A stretch of 64,000 nucleotides of DNA from Tubiluchus corallicola (GCA_030141605.1 JAQGDQ010000119.1:357505-421504); one strand, 5' to 3'. Shown: positions 40,101-53,725, counted from the first letter of the stretch. The notes: generated by a model from the letters alone, not told the origin. A program made the numbers and translations.

Positions 40101-43100
40101 ACCAACACAATCACAGCGACTGGTATTACTACTACTGCTGCTGCTGCTGCTGCTACTACTACCACTACAACTACTACTACAGTAGGTGCCGTTTATTAGA
40201 CCCGCGGTTAATATAATCAGTCACTTAAATTGATTCAAAAATGCCTGTTAAGGGCCGCTGCTGTTCATGTGTATATAAAAAGTTCCAGCAATTGACTCAA
40301 GTAACTCTGCACAATTGACTCGATCTTTTTGCTTCACTTACTTAAAGTAAAACACTTGTGTGTGACCAAAGAGCTTATACTACTTTTACGTCATCTTAAT
40401 GTCAATTATGTGAACTATAATATACATAGAAACAGTCACCTTAGGTACAGCTTGGTTCGTAGGCAGGTACAGTACATTTGTCATATGTGCTGATATGCTA
40501 GCATAGTGGCTTTGCTTTGAATCTGTCACCCACTTACGTGCACTTCTCTAGCGGTTTGCTTTTGAAGCCCTCGTTGCTTTTCACAAGGGAAACACAACTG
40601 CAGCTCAAGCACAAGGTGACTAGGTGTTTTACATAAATATATGCAGCATACAGTAACAGGTTTTCGATGTTTTTGTCAGTATGAGAATTTAATAAAGCAA
40701 ATTTTTTGTGCTTGCCAATCTTGCACGATTTTTTTTATTTTTAGTGGTAATAATCAGATTTCTGCAATTTGTTTTCTTTTTTTTTTGTTAATTCACTTAT
40801 CTAAATTAGTTTTCTTAAATAATTGCATATAGGAATTTTGAGATTAACTCATTTCTAAAGTTCATTTAAAGCCTTTGCACTAAGGTGATGCATGATGACT
40901 CATACTTCTATAGTAGTCATATACTACACATGTCAGCTAATAGATTCATTCAGTTAATTGAGTCAAAATTATACCCCAATATGAGTCTATTAAGCGATGC
41001 CTACTGTACAACTAAAAAAATCCTGGCCTTAGTATAATGTAAATGATAGAGTATAAACTTAGGCAAAATTAGCCACACGTGTAGCGGCAATTAAAACACT
41101 GAAATACCATGTTTATAAAGCCAAAAATTCCATTTCCTCTTTTCATTGTGGGACATGTTTTCTCTGCAGGATGTGTACAATTATGAAGCGACAAAAGCAA
41201 AGTTTGGAGTATTTGGAACAAGTTCGGCAACATCTGTCCCGTCTGCCAAGCATCGATCCCAACACAAGAACACTTTTGATATGCGGTTTTCCAAATGTCG
41301 GCAAATCAAGTTTTATTAACAAGGTGATTTTATTCTTACATTTACAATAATAATGTTCTGCTTTTATTTTATTGTTATTTATACGATGCTGCATGTCTGG
41401 CCACACCCAGGTCTGGTTTGAGGGTAGAATTCAAGCCACCAAAACCCAAATTCTTTCAAATTCTGCCTGATGACTCCATGTGTGGTGTAAGTGGTACCTA
41501 TTGCCTTGTCAAGTTTGTAATGCTTTTGATCCGAAGCCTCAGCATCTCTTTTAACTCAGTAAATCACTTCCAGGAGTTTTCCAGTCTTAGTGCGAAGTTT
41601 GAGAACCAGTCCTTATTCACTAAATGCAAAAAGTCACTTACAACCCTGACATGGTTGCACAAGCAACAAGTTTCAATAGATAATGTTTATTAAACATAAA
41701 TATTTTAATTAACAATTCTGTCTCTCAGTCTATCAATTCCCTTAGGTAATATCTGTAAAATGGTTAGCAGTAAAACAACTTAACCTAGTGACATTTTTGC
41801 TTTGAAGTCCATTCTGCATGATGTGAACATGAAAGTGTAAAATCAGATCAGATGTCAACATCGCCTTAAGATTTACATCAGGCATAGGACTGCCATAGTG
41901 CTGAGATTTAAGCTCTAAGTTCAACTTAACCCTAACTTTCACATTAAACATACGCCTGCCACAATGTTGACATTAGTGTCATCATGCTTTGTGTCAAGGT
42001 TGACATCAGCGTAGGTCACCCACCATGGGTGATGGTGCAGGTCTGTAAGATGTGTTTATCTAAGATCTTCCTCTAAGATGTCTAAGGGTCAAGACACGTG
42101 TATTTACTTTTTTAGATCACCCGAGCTGACGTAGAGGTGCAACCTTATGCTTTTACTACGAAGTCGCTGTATGTCGGTCACACTGATTACAAATACCTAC
42201 GATGGCAGGTGACGTGTTTGAATATATTTATGTTTATCATTATCCTGTGTGTCAATAAATTTAGCTCTGTTGCTTATAAAATTGTAATGCTATTACAGCC
42301 ACAACACACACAAGAGAAACAGTCGTTAATGGGAAACTTCTATTAATAAATGTTTATTAACTACTATTATTATTAATTAATAATAACTATCATTAAATGT
42401 TAAGTACTGTCTGTCTAGTAATCAAACTGTGAATCTTTGTGATGGCCTTTTTATCTGGTTTTTGTTTAGCATAGTAGAGGCTTTCACATGTTTTTTTGGT
42501 AAATGGTTTGCTATATGTGTGTACGAATACGTTTCCATTCGTTATGAATAACAACAAAAGCTGAAACTTAAGAACAACTCTGCTTTTTAATGGTTTCCCA
42601 GAAGTTTGATGGTCTGCACATGAATTTATTTTCAAATTAGTAATTAATGACATAGATAGGATTTGGGCTGAAATATTCTGTGTGGATAAATTTCAGGATG
42701 CTTTTTCACAGTTTTGCTATACACACTTGCTTCAGGTCAAAGGTTAAATGTACCCTAGTAATGCGTCTTAACTGCAATGCTGTCTGCCGCTTCAGTAACT
42801 TCAGTTGTTCTTAATTGTGCATTAATTAGTCTGTGTGTGTGGGCAGAGTGATTTACTAGCAGGATCTTGCTTGGGAACAAGAAAAATAAACTGAGTAAGG
42901 CTTTATCTAGCTGTTAAAACTGTTACTATTACAATAGCATGGGCTGTGAGACATTGCCAAGCGTACATAAATGTGTTGACCTTTGACCTTTTCATTATCA
43001 TCATCTGTCTAGAGTTGTGCATAGCCTATACATTTATGCTCTTCGTTTTTGATGGCCTTATGCCCTTAAAACCCTTAATCCACCTCTGGGAGTGATAATT

Positions 43101-46100
43101 ATTTAACTGTCTTATTTTGAGTGATAACTTGAAAACAGTGAAGGTCATCGTCTGTTTTTTGTCACATGCAGGTTGTTGACACACCCGGGATTCTAGATCA
43201 TTCTCTAGAAGAACGAAACACGATAGAGATGCAGGCCATCACAGCTCTGGCTCACCTACGAGCGGCTGTACTGTACATAATGGACATATCAGAACAATGC
43301 GGGAAAACAATAGCTGAACAGGTAATATGGTAAATCTTCTTGTGTTGCTTTATTGTAATGTCTAACACTTTATGATCAACGGCAGAAGATAACTTGACGG
43401 TTGTTTCGTTTTTTTAATTGGTGAATTGACAATAGTAATTCTTCCTTGAGAAGTAAGTCTGTCTCATTTGCCATGATTTGGGCCTCGTTAACCCTACAAG
43501 TGAGTAATCCAATGCTTTGCATTCCATACTAGTTTCTATTATAATAATAATTTATACATTTCTATGATAACAGTTATTTCCGTGTTTACCAGGTGGAATT
43601 ATTCAACAACATTAAGCCACTTTTCACAAACAAACCCATTCTGATAGTCGCAAATAAAGTTGACGTGTTGCGAGTAGAGGATTTATCGGATGAACAAAAG
43701 GTACAGTTAATAAAATTACAATTTGTAGGATGTTTATTGTACATAAGCAAGACTGCTGAGTTTTTATTTCAACCATAAACAAGATAAGCAAACTCATTTT
43801 ATTTACTCAACTTTGGTCATACATAATTCAGTTGTTATAAAGTCTTTCAACACATTTTCCTGTAATTTCCTGTTTAATTAGTACATTTGTGTATATTGTT
43901 TGATACCATACAGTGTAAGTATATATTTGTGCTGTAAATATTGTTTATTAACTAGCATAATTTAGTAAGTGTGTACGAATTTTTTGTCTAACTTGCTGTA
44001 CTAATGTGATGTTAGGCTGACACGATAAATTAAATTAAATCAGGCCAATCTAAATTTCAGGCTGTTTTAAAACAATTTGAAGAGGATGATGTCCCTCTAC
44101 TCTCTATGAGCACCATCACTGAAGAAGGTGTAATGAATGTTAAAACTGAGGTATCATTTAGTAACCATAATTAGATTTTCAGCTGCATCAATGTAATGAG
44201 CCTGTTCACAGTTCCAGGAATTGATGATAAAAAAGTCAAAGTTTAAATGTGCCAGACAACACGTTTGTGTACACATGACAGCGCCTCGCAGCCCGAGCTA
44301 TTGTAATGCAACAGTTTTAACAGCTAGCTAGAATCTTATTTAGTTTATTTATTTTTTGTTCCCAAGCAATATCCTGTTAACAAATCGCTCTACTTGCAGA
44401 CTAATGCATAGTCTTTGCTTACACGCATGTCGCGCGACAGTTGTAGTTACTACGAATTGCTGGAGTTCGCTTAACCTTTGACCTACAGCAACTGCGCGTG
44501 TGCATAGCAAAACTCTGAAAAGGTTTACTGTCGTGTTTCTCGGTGCATTCTTACAGAAATTTATTAGTGAACTTTATTTGCTTTTAATATGGGATAAGGA
44601 TGTCCAATTGCGTTTTGTAGCATTTTTAATTATCTAGAAGTGTGACACGTAGTCTTAAAATTTCTCATTCTCAAAATGAATCCCTTGAAAAAGTACTCTG
44701 TCATGCATTATGCAAAACACATGCATGTAATTTCATTGATTTTTGTCTGATTCCAAGCTGTTATTGTTTGGACTACAATTACTATTGCTGAAGCAATAAA
44801 CTTAATTACTCAGCTGGACCCCCAGCTAGTTGCAGCAGTTTTTAACAACTTGTTTCTGGGTCATCAAAGTTAACTGAATTTCTTATGCTTCTAAATCTTT
44901 TACCCATTTAGCAAATGTTGCTGATTTTTGGATAACATTTAAGTTGTAATGTACAAAGAGGGAAATATAGTAAGAGAGTAGTGGTACTAAGAGCCTATTC
45001 ATGTCAAGTCTCTTCACTTTTGAAGAGTTGTTTTATTCAGATAGACTTCATACACTTGCTAACGATGCTGATAGGTCTACAGAGTTAAAATGCAAAGCAT
45101 TTGTTTATTCCACATAATGCAATACATTAGAAAAAAAGCTTGGTAATATAATTGTTTATTTGGATAGATCTGTTTTTACCATGCCTTTTTGATGTGAGTA
45201 AAGCGAAGTGTCGGAATTGACAAGGCATATTTTTGTCACACTACTATTGTCCAAGTTGACTTTTACTGCCTGTTATGCCGAACCATGTCACCATAAACTA
45301 GCAAAGAAATGCAGCCAAATTTTTGCAAATTGACTTCCAGAATCTTGTTTTTAAACAAATATTTTTGCAACACATCATTCAAAGTAAATTATGCACATTA
45401 AACATTGATAGAAACTTATAGATTCATTTTATTGTTTAGAGTTGTTGTATTATGGTGCTTCAATGCAGTAAGGCACTTTTGGAGAGATGTGATATATTGA
45501 TGTTATTGTGTGTAATTGTGTATTGTAATTATGCGATTGGCTTGTGTGGTCACAAACATTTCCAGCCCGCATTAATTTTACGGTGTTTCCATTTACTGTG
45601 TATTTTTATTTTTTAAATTCATAGGCTTGTGACAGGCTGCTAGCTCATCGTGTGGAAGTGAAAATGCGGGGCAAAAAGATAACAAATGTGTTAAACAGGC
45701 TTCATGTAGCAGTGCCGCAACAACGAGACACAAGGGTTTGTTTATTTGTTTACTGTTTGTTTGTTTGTTTGTTTGTTTGTTTGTTTACTTTTTATTTCAT
45801 TGCCAGAAGACATTCGTTTTATGTTAGCTGTCTGTTAACACATTTGACTTACTACTAAGCTGTTATTCATACATTGGTTTAATTCCATATTTGGTTAAGT
45901 TAAAAAGCACTTTGCGTAAAACACATTAATGAGAAGTGTAAAGTCTTTGAAGTCTCTCTCGTAACCAAATATCCTACCATTTTGGTTAATTTTCTCAGGG
46001 CATTTTAAATAGGCTTTAGGGGTTGTGGAGTATATTCTTGCCTAAATGTGTAAAACAGCTTTTGTTAAAATTTGAAAAAAAAGCAAACACATATCTTACT

Positions 46101-49100
46101 TAATATCTTAGCTTAGTCAACAATGGAATATCTGAAAAATGACAAAAACGCAAAGTTAGCATCTTACTAATTCTCATCTGTTTTGTTGAATTTTATCCAT
46201 TACAAGTTGAATAACTTGTATAATTCACCCTTAAATACCTGTAAGAAACTTTACTGTAAATTATTTTATTTGCTGACTTTGATTTGAGGCAGATGATGTT
46301 CATGCAATCCAACTCTTATAGTTGTATGATGAAAGTTCGAGATCTGATGCCTCTATGCCCTGTATTGAACTTATAGGGAAGGTATTTGAGTACGTTAGTA
46401 GGTTGGTGGGTTGACCTTATTTGATATGATTGGTAAACTTTAATACATGTGCATTTGATGTGTCAGAAAAGAAAGAAAAGAATGTGAAACTGTATCTAAG
46501 TTTGTCTAAATCAAGACTGTAGCGCGACTGGGTTGCAACGGCTGTGTCCCACTGCTGCTGTCTCACTTGCAGCATTGGTGGTTACCTCGCAAACTATCTC
46601 AGAAACCACTACTAACATGTACACTGTGCAAGATTATTGCATCATCACACCATAGAAGAATTACATATCTTGTAGTATGCAGTAGGCAATGGGTGTCAAA
46701 ATTAGAAATAGTGTACAGTTCATTGACAACTACGCTTCAGAAATAATGATCTGCATGCTTCGTAGCACAAAATTTAGCCTTTGGACAACTACATATCAAG
46801 TTTCTTGAAGTTTCTTAAGTGCCTTTTAATTTTGTAAATGCGCCGAGAACGAACGTGAAAACTGCATAATGCTAGAAATTTTTACTGTGTTCAACTGCAA
46901 TTTTTTAAATTGGAATTTCCAAGACACAAATAAGCAACCATCTTAACGAATCTGTTTTCCTTTACAAACTTTACATACATAAATACACCTGTGAAAACAC
47001 TTTCTGTTTGTGCATGCAAATATGTCGAAATCCACCAGCTTATGTTTTAATTAAAACTTTGATGCTCTCTTAATTTTTGTTTTCCTACTGTTACGTTTTT
47101 CTTCACTAGGAAAGGTTGCCATTTATACCTCAAAAAGTATTAGAGAAAAAGCAAAAAATGGATACTGAAAATAAAAATGCGCAAGAAAGAAAAAGACTGG
47201 TGAGTGTAATCAACAACTTTTCTCATTTTCGTTGTCAAGGTTCTATCAAAAAGCATTTTTTACACTGGCACATCCTTTAAGTCTATTTTTTTTTATTTTT
47301 CAGTAAAATTAATAAACTTGTATATTTTTTAGGAGAGGGACATTGAACTGGAGATGGGTGATGATTACATTTTGGATCTTAAAAGTACGTAATCTACATT
47401 TTCTTCTGAACTTTATTGTAAATTTAATGCTTTCTTTATGTGGCAGTCAAGTTTTTGTGGCGTGTATATTATTGAAGGCAGTACCTTTTGCAACATGTTT
47501 CATCAACATGTTGATTGCACGAATGCAGAAATGTGATTAACTGCCAAATTGTTTAAATGTAGTAAAATTTCCTGTCACATAAATAACTTTTCCGCATCAT
47601 TACCGTGTTGCTGTAGTGAAAATTAAGAACTTCATTTGTTGCAACAGAGGCTATTGATGAGCCCATATTGCTTGATTTGCATAATTTACATAAAATCCAT
47701 TGACTGATAAATACTGACTAATTTAATTAAGGTAATATATACTAATATACAACTCTCATTAAAAGTCTCACTTTTGTAAAGGGTAAAATACTGTAGTTTT
47801 TAACCTGTCAAACTTCAAAGTGCTCTTAGTCTTACTCCCAAGGTTTGAAATTCACTTATTTTTGGCACCTTACAGAATGGTTTGATTTGAGGAAGCCAGA
47901 AGAAAAATACGATATTGTTCCCGAGATATGGCAAGGACACAATATAGCTGATTACATTGATCCAGAGATTATGGCGGTACTGGGCATTTCTCATTTAGTT
48001 CTTAACAAATTGCTGAGATGAGAATCTGAGTTGATGAGTGTTAACTTAGCATATGTAAATAGTTGGAATTGGTTTAATTATGTAAATTCCTTAGTACTTC
48101 TAAATATTTTTTATCCAAACTAACTCAGAGAAACTGATTTTTTCAGACTTTTGTATGGTGATTGTTAAGAAAGATGTCTATATAACAATGACATGCAGAT
48201 TATTGAGTGTTTCACTTTCCAAAACTCCTTTTTAATGAAAGTACAATTAACGGAACAAGTGTAGCAGAAAAAGTCTTATTGCATGTACATCACACTTAAA
48301 ATTATTTTATAATCGCAGGACAAGATGAAGCAGCCAAACATGTGCCAAAAATTCTAAAATTAAACTCCAAACTCCTTGGCGTTAGTTTTAGTATTATAAT
48401 CTTTGTAACATTTAACTAATCTTTACTTTTTCATTACTATAGAAACTAGAGCAACTCGAGAAAGAGGAAGAGTTAAGAGAGAATGCCGGAGTGTACGACA
48501 TGGATGTGTCATCTGATGACGAAGATATGAAGGAAATCCGAGAGACTGCTGCCAAGTAAGTAATTAGGGAAATAATTAGCTAATATGTAAATGTTGTGAA
48601 AAAGTTCATTTATTATTACTAGTTATATCAAGTAATTTTGGGTTACGTTGGTTTATGTTTCAAAGCGAAAACCAGCATCTCATAGTAATTGTTAATAAAG
48701 GCAAATTGCGCACTTTACCCTATTTGCATTAATTCAAATTTAAAGGAAGACAGGATGATTTTTCATATACTACCCCATTTTCAAGTACGATAAAAAGTAT
48801 ACACTTTAACGCAAAAATGTTTCTGATAATTAAATAATAGATTAAAAACTTAATTAATGGCGTGTGAGCCCAACTATTGATGACATCACAAACAAACATG
48901 ATTTTCAACAGCAAAAATATTCCACGAGCGTGTTGCACATGTTCGCGAAAGCGAAAATTGAACTACAGTTTTAAGATAAATTTCTAGATAAATTTTAAGA
49001 CAAAAATTCAAATTTCAAATTTACCGCTGTGCTCCCGCATGAGCTGTCGAACATGTGTAGTTCGTCACAAACTAACACATTTGATCTGAGAGGTTCAGCA

Positions 49101-52100
49101 CCTGTTTTTGTGCAATGCGTTTCCGAAATGGAGGCGCTAGTGCCTGTCTGACTAGTGAATGGTGAAATGCATGTAACAGCGAAGAACTAGTGACACAAAC
49201 GCAAAATTGTGTTTGTCTGGCAATAATTCTTTCACTTAAATCATTTTTGAAAAAAATAGTGTGTTTCTTTTCAATATTTTAAAGAGTAGATTGTTTTGAC
49301 CTACAGTTTAAGATTGGGTTCAGTTTTGCTTTAAGATTGGTGAATAGAAAGTTGTTTTCTGCTTTACCGTCTTGCCTGTTGCCATTTTAAGCTTGGCATT
49401 CCATTGGCATTTTCTTTCACAATCCCCTGGTGCTTCACAAGAATAATGTGTAAAGTCCGTGTGGTAAACTAAAGGTGCTACTAGCATGCAGCCACACTAG
49501 TGTATTTTTGATGAGCACGTACTGCCAAAAATCGAGTTTTTGACTTGCAAGTCCAAATAAAATGAAGTTTCAAGACTTTGAATTGAATTAAAATTTAATA
49601 TTAAAGATTTTTGAATAAATTGTGAATTGGTAATAAAGGCAGTCACACGAACTTGCTTTACGTTAAGAACTATCATAAATTTTTATTTATTCTGTGCCAG
49701 AATGGCTGGTAAACTGTGCTGATTCAAACATTTTAATAACGTTTCAAACATTTTAATGACAAGTTAATAATGGTGTTGGAAGTGTTGAATTATTCGAATC
49801 CATAATTTTAGGTTCAAATCAAATTTGAATTTAAAAAACTCGAATGCTCGATGTGCCCTCTCAGTTCACATAGAGTTTAGCCTATATTCAAAGAAATTAT
49901 TATATAGCCTGGATGACAAAAAGATCAAGGTCCAATTCAGAAATTCTACGTTAATAAGGAGTAAAATAGTCGATTTTTCCAGATATATAGCGATGATCCT
50001 CATTATAAGGCCAATCTTGCTTATTGCCCACATTTTTAGCAAAATAAAATATCTATATTTGCATAGACTATAGGTTCTTTTCCCAAGTAGACATTGTTTG
50101 GAGACATCATTCCGCGTGCCACACAAACACACATTATGTGATAAAAAGAACTACAATTTGTCAAGGCAACATACACAACTTACACAGTGCGACACATATA
50201 ATGATGTCACTAGGTCTGTGACGATACACCTAAGTCAAGATACGATACATATCACGATACTAACCTCACGATACTATAAGTATCACGATACACGTTTGCA
50301 GGCTTTAATAAAAAAAACTAGATTAAGCTGTTTGTGCTGCCCTCACTGCACTGATTGTTACACTACAGCTGTAGCTTGAATTATTTCACACTGTTTTTAT
50401 CAGCTGACAGTTTAGCTTGTGCTTCACATTATTGCGATACTGGTGCATTTTGATGATACACGTATCGTTACAAAAGTATCACGATGAATCAATGTATCGT
50501 CACAGGCCTAGACATCACAAGGAGGAATCTGACCAGGATTCAGGTTTCACCCACTTTTTCTTTACCCTCAAACTCTTTAAATAACGATCTGTATTTTACA
50601 GAATTCGTGAAAAGAAGCAGTTGATGAAGATGGAAGCACGGGAGAAAAACAAGAAGATCAAGCTGCCAAGAACAGCAAATCAAGCCAAGAAGAGGGAACG
50701 AAGCTCTTCCCGTTTGCAGCGAGAAATGAACGAACTCGGGGTGGATGTGGAAGGAGGGGCTGTAAGTGAAGTAGTAACACTTAGTTTGTTATTCATTTTA
50801 AACACATTATTTGTTATTATTCACTTCACCCTTATGTATTATAAACAAATGAAAGAAAACGTGACTTTTAAAACAAGATTGTATTGGAATTAAATTTTAA
50901 TGTCAATAAATGGCAGCATTTGTACCCAAATATAAATCAAAATTATTTTATTTTATTTCGATGATTTTCATGTTCAAATTTATGTTGAATCACCTTATTC
51001 ATTATCAAAACATTGTGAATATGAATAAAATGCTTTTCAAAGTCTTCAGAAAATTTTCCACGAACACAAAAAAGCCACCTTTTATGTTTGATAATAGAAA
51101 TCTAACTCATATTGCAACTTTGTCTGCACCCATATGTACATTGGTACCCTGACTACATTTTAGCTTTGAAAATGACTGATAATAAACTCATTTGAATTAA
51201 TGTTGCGGAATTAATGATTGTCATTGTCCATAATAATACATTAAGTGAAAATGTTGATTGTTCAATTCTGCTTCAGGCTCATTTTAGAGAAGCTAGAGCA
51301 AGATCTAACTCCCGACCTGTTAAGAAGCAGAGAGTTGATGAATCTGGTCATGTGCGAAGCAGCTCACGCAAACCACGTGACAAGTCGGGAATCCGCCCGG
51401 AGGTACGTATATGTCGATGTGGAATTGTCTTGCTGTTTAATAGTCTTACTGTTCAAAATTCATTATAGTGACTTTTACGAATTTACATGTTTTATAAAAT
51501 TGTTATGACTTGTAAAGGTGACGCAAAATGAGAATAAAATGTTTACATGACTTAATTGACAAAATTAGAGTTGTTTTAACCATACTTACCTTGCATTGCA
51601 TGGCAAGTTAGTTCAAATCTCTTTTTGAGATATGTATGTTAGTCTCACTTATGCATGGATGTTTGTGTACAGTATACATTTGATGGGTATATAAAAACAT
51701 AAAATGGGCAGACATGTAGTATTGTAGTTTCCCTCTGTTTTATATCAACTTCCACTGTCAAACCTGATGCAAATAATGGCACAGGTACAAATGATGCATA
51801 CTACTCCGATCATCTGACTTTATTATTCTTCCTGAGGTGAGACTACAGTTTTTATATGGTAGCCAATGACTGGGAATGGGTTGTGTAAATTCAAAAACCA
51901 ATTATCTCTCGAAAAATACAAGAAGTCAAGTAACCAAACATGGGTGACTTAAAATACTAGATGGGGATAGCATTAGTTGAATAGCCGGTGTCCTTGAAGG
52001 TCATTTGTCAATAAGAGCAGCGAGTCGTGTAATTGTGCAGCCAGAAGAGCGTCAGTATGAACGACTAGATCTTGTGCCGTCCAAGATGGCCTTGCTTTTG

Positions 52101-52314
52101 TATTTCAATAGCTATATATGCAGTTTGATGGTTAAATTTGCATACCATCTTATTGTTACAGATGCAAGAAATGGTTAAAAAGCTGAGCAGAGTGAGCCAA
52201 AGAAAACGCAACAGATTTGGCAAAGCAAGTGAGTCTGACAGGAAAATTCCATCAAAAATGCCGAAGCACTTGTTTTCCGGAAAAAGAGGCAAGGGCAAGG
52301 CAAGTCGGCGATGA
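37102..52314 (+). CDS. GTPBP4: GTP-binding protein 4 / NOG1, 60S ribosome assembly GTPase
   Basis: Nucleolar OBG/TRAFAC GTPase needed for 60S subunit maturation. Seventeen coding exons: 37102-37149, 37889-38059, 38925-39028, 39503-39586, 41170-41323, 42116-42208, 43172-43321, 43593-43700, 44061-44150, 45625-45735, 47110-47199, 47333-47384, 47876-47976, 48443-48555, 50602-50761, 51277-51402, 52162-52314. All junctions are GT-AG and all phases agree; the sum is 635 aa, against about 634 in human. Residues 1-170 are the NOG1 helical N-terminus ([19 protein letters not shown]). The GTPase core has P-loop GFPNVGKSS at 175-183, DTPG at 221-224 and NKVD at 289-292. The tail is Lys/Arg-rich and ends [13 protein letters not shown]. 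The ATG lies 9 bases inside an exon starting at 37093 after TTTGTTTCAG, so a non-coding 5' exon lies upstream. AATAAA is at 52363-52368. Confidence 0.97.
38225..38790 (+). repeat. 20-bp degenerate minisatellite in GTPBP4 intron 2
   Basis: About 25 imperfect copies of GTTTAGATAGTTATCTACAA (variants AGTTTAGATAGATCTCTTCA, GGTTAGATAGTTCTCTG, AATTTAGACAGCTATATGCA). GATAGTTATC makes each unit partly self-complementary. The units are diverged, so this is an old array. Confidence 0.85.
39077..39200 (+). mobile_element. tRNA-derived SINE-like element in GTPBP4 intron 3
   Basis: GGTTGACTCAAATGGCTAGA then GTGTGTGACC contains an A-box-like TGGCTAGAGTG. It is followed 30 bp on by the B-box-like GGTTTGAATCC, then GATTGACTC, then TTTTTCAGAGCCTTGCTCCT. 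The spacing is tRNA-like, but the 3' acceptor strand does not pair, so it is a SINE rather than a tRNA gene. Confidence 0.5.
40126..40180. repeat. (ACT/CTG)n compound trinucleotide microsatellite
   Basis: ACTACTACTGCTGCTGCTGC and on to CTACTACTACCACTACAACT, 55 bp, in GTPBP4 intron 4. It gives an artefactual Ala/Thr-run frame. Confidence 0.95.
45736..45787. repeat. (TTTG)n microsatellite at a GTPBP4 splice donor
   Basis: Begins at the donor of exon 10 (AGG|GTTTGTTT) and runs for 52 bp with two interruptions. The donor GTTTGT is weak, and the repeat forms its +1 to +6 positions. Confidence 0.9.
48855..49210 (+). repeat. Dispersed repeat family A, copy 2
   Basis: Lies in the intron after GTPBP4 exon 14. 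Matches 5235-5600 in opposite orientation over about 350 bp (see that entry). It contains GCGAAAGCGAAAATTGAACT and GAGGTTCAGCACCTGTTTTT. No protein or terminal repeats were recognised. Confidence 0.75.
50211..50510. mobile_element. 300-bp hAT-type MITE in a GTPBP4 intron
   Basis: Inverted ends TAGGTCTGTGACGATACA and TGTATCGTCACAGGCCTA. The interior has several GATACGATACATATCACGAT-type palindromic units. The 8-bp flanks GATGTCAC and GACATCAC agree at 6 positions, fitting an aged hAT target duplication. It has no coding capacity. Confidence 0.8.
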
Positions 52315-52454
52315 TGAAAGAACATGATGTTGTACCCGAGAAATTCTTACAATGTTTGTTTTAATAAAACAGTTCAAGAGAGTCTTGCTTGTGATATTTT
52401 GTGTTATTTGTTGTATCATTTATCGTGCTTTGTTTCTGTTGACAAGTGCATTTG

Positions 52455-52622
52455 CAGGCAAACCTCATTACGACACCCCTATTTATAACGCCAACCTCAC
52501 TTAACACCCGAATTTTTAACAAAACAAATCACCTATATTCGCATGTTCGACATGTGTGTGTTAATGCACTTCACTATAATACAAATAACCAGTTTCACTT
52601 AATGCAAAGTTTTTTTTGCAGA
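52455..52622 (+). mobile_element. Dispersed repeat family B, copy 1 (mariner-like terminal sequence)
   Basis: CAGGCAAACCTCATTACGAC, CACCCCTATTTATAACGCC, then CCTCACTTAACACC and TTTTTAACAAAACAAATCAC are shared with the minus strand of 63245-63380. 'CAG-YCAAACCTC-x-TATAACG' is typical of terminal regions of Tc1/mariner/pogo-type elements. It lies directly after the GTPBP4 polyadenylation signal. Confidence 0.6.
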
Positions 52623-53124
52623 CAAAAGTAGTGCCGGTACAAAGAAGTTTGGCTGTGTAAACCGTTTCCTCAAAAATTGTACTTGGTAAAAAATATGTAA
52701 ATGTGTATGACAATGCTATTCATTTATAATCTTAATTTATTGAGTAATATCAGCTAATATTCCAATCAACTCACATAATTAAATTTTTGATACCAAGCTT
52801 AACAGAAAAAAATGAAATCGCTCACGTAATTGAATGTCAGAACCACACGAAACTGTCACAAAAGTCTTATTTTACATTCTTTTACAAAAAAATTGACTTG
52901 TGTAAGTCACTTGATAATAAGAACCAAAATTTATGTGCAAACAAATGTCAAATCTTAGACTTAAAAGAATCTGCGATGAATGCACATCATGTAGCGTCAT
53001 ACTAATACTCAATTTTTCACAGCATTAAGTACTAAATTAACAGCTACTGATCCTCGCAACTGGAACTATGACACTTATACTAATTTGATATCAAATCATT
53101 TCATCCCTGTATTGTGCGTTCAGG

Positions 53125-53330
53125 GTTCAGACTAGAGAGTTCTCTCGCAACTTATTGTGCAGTAAACTCACAAATGTGGAACAGCTTGGCGACTTCTCTC
53201 TGAGTGCGCCAACTTGCACATGAGCGATTCTCGCTGAGTTTACAACAAGTTGACAAGCCGTTCAAACTTGCGAGTTTACTCTGACAGAGAATTTGCACAA
53301 TGAGTTGCAAGAGAACTGTCTAGTTTGAAC
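53125..53330. mobile_element. 206-bp palindromic MITE between GTPBP4 and MRPS15
   Basis: The left end GTTCAGACTAGAGAGTTCTC then TCGCAACTTATTGTGCA pairs with the inverted right end GTTCAAACTAGACAGTTCTC then TTGCAACTCATTGTGCA. The inverted repeats are 37 bp with four mismatches. The inner part contains further inverted ACTTGC/GCAAGT blocks. There is no coding capacity. Confidence 0.85.
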
Positions 53331-53725
53331 ACGCCATTATACTGATAAATTTTAATGTGTTCATCACACTAATGACTGCTGGCATAGAAGCAAAAATTAT
53401 GCACGTTATAAAATTACAAACGCACAGTGCTGGAACATGCCAATGGTGGTTTCGTTTGCAAAAGACGCACATGTTGTGATGTGTTACGACATTTGCTGAG
53501 GCTAGCCCACATGTAAATCTTGACAAGTTTTTACTCGTTTTCATCTTTTTTACTAGAATCTGTTTAAAACAACAAGAATAACTGTCATGGCTAAAGACTC
53601 CAACAGGGATCAGAGCCAATGCTAAATAACATGTAAAATACGACTCACTCACACAAAACAACAACTGAGAATAGATCTAAGAATGTGCATCTAAAATGTT
53701 CAAGAATTTATTCAATTACTCTAAC

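Noticed and set aside
40005-40199. Frame with Ala and Thr runs
   Set aside because: Translation of a trinucleotide microsatellite in an intron.
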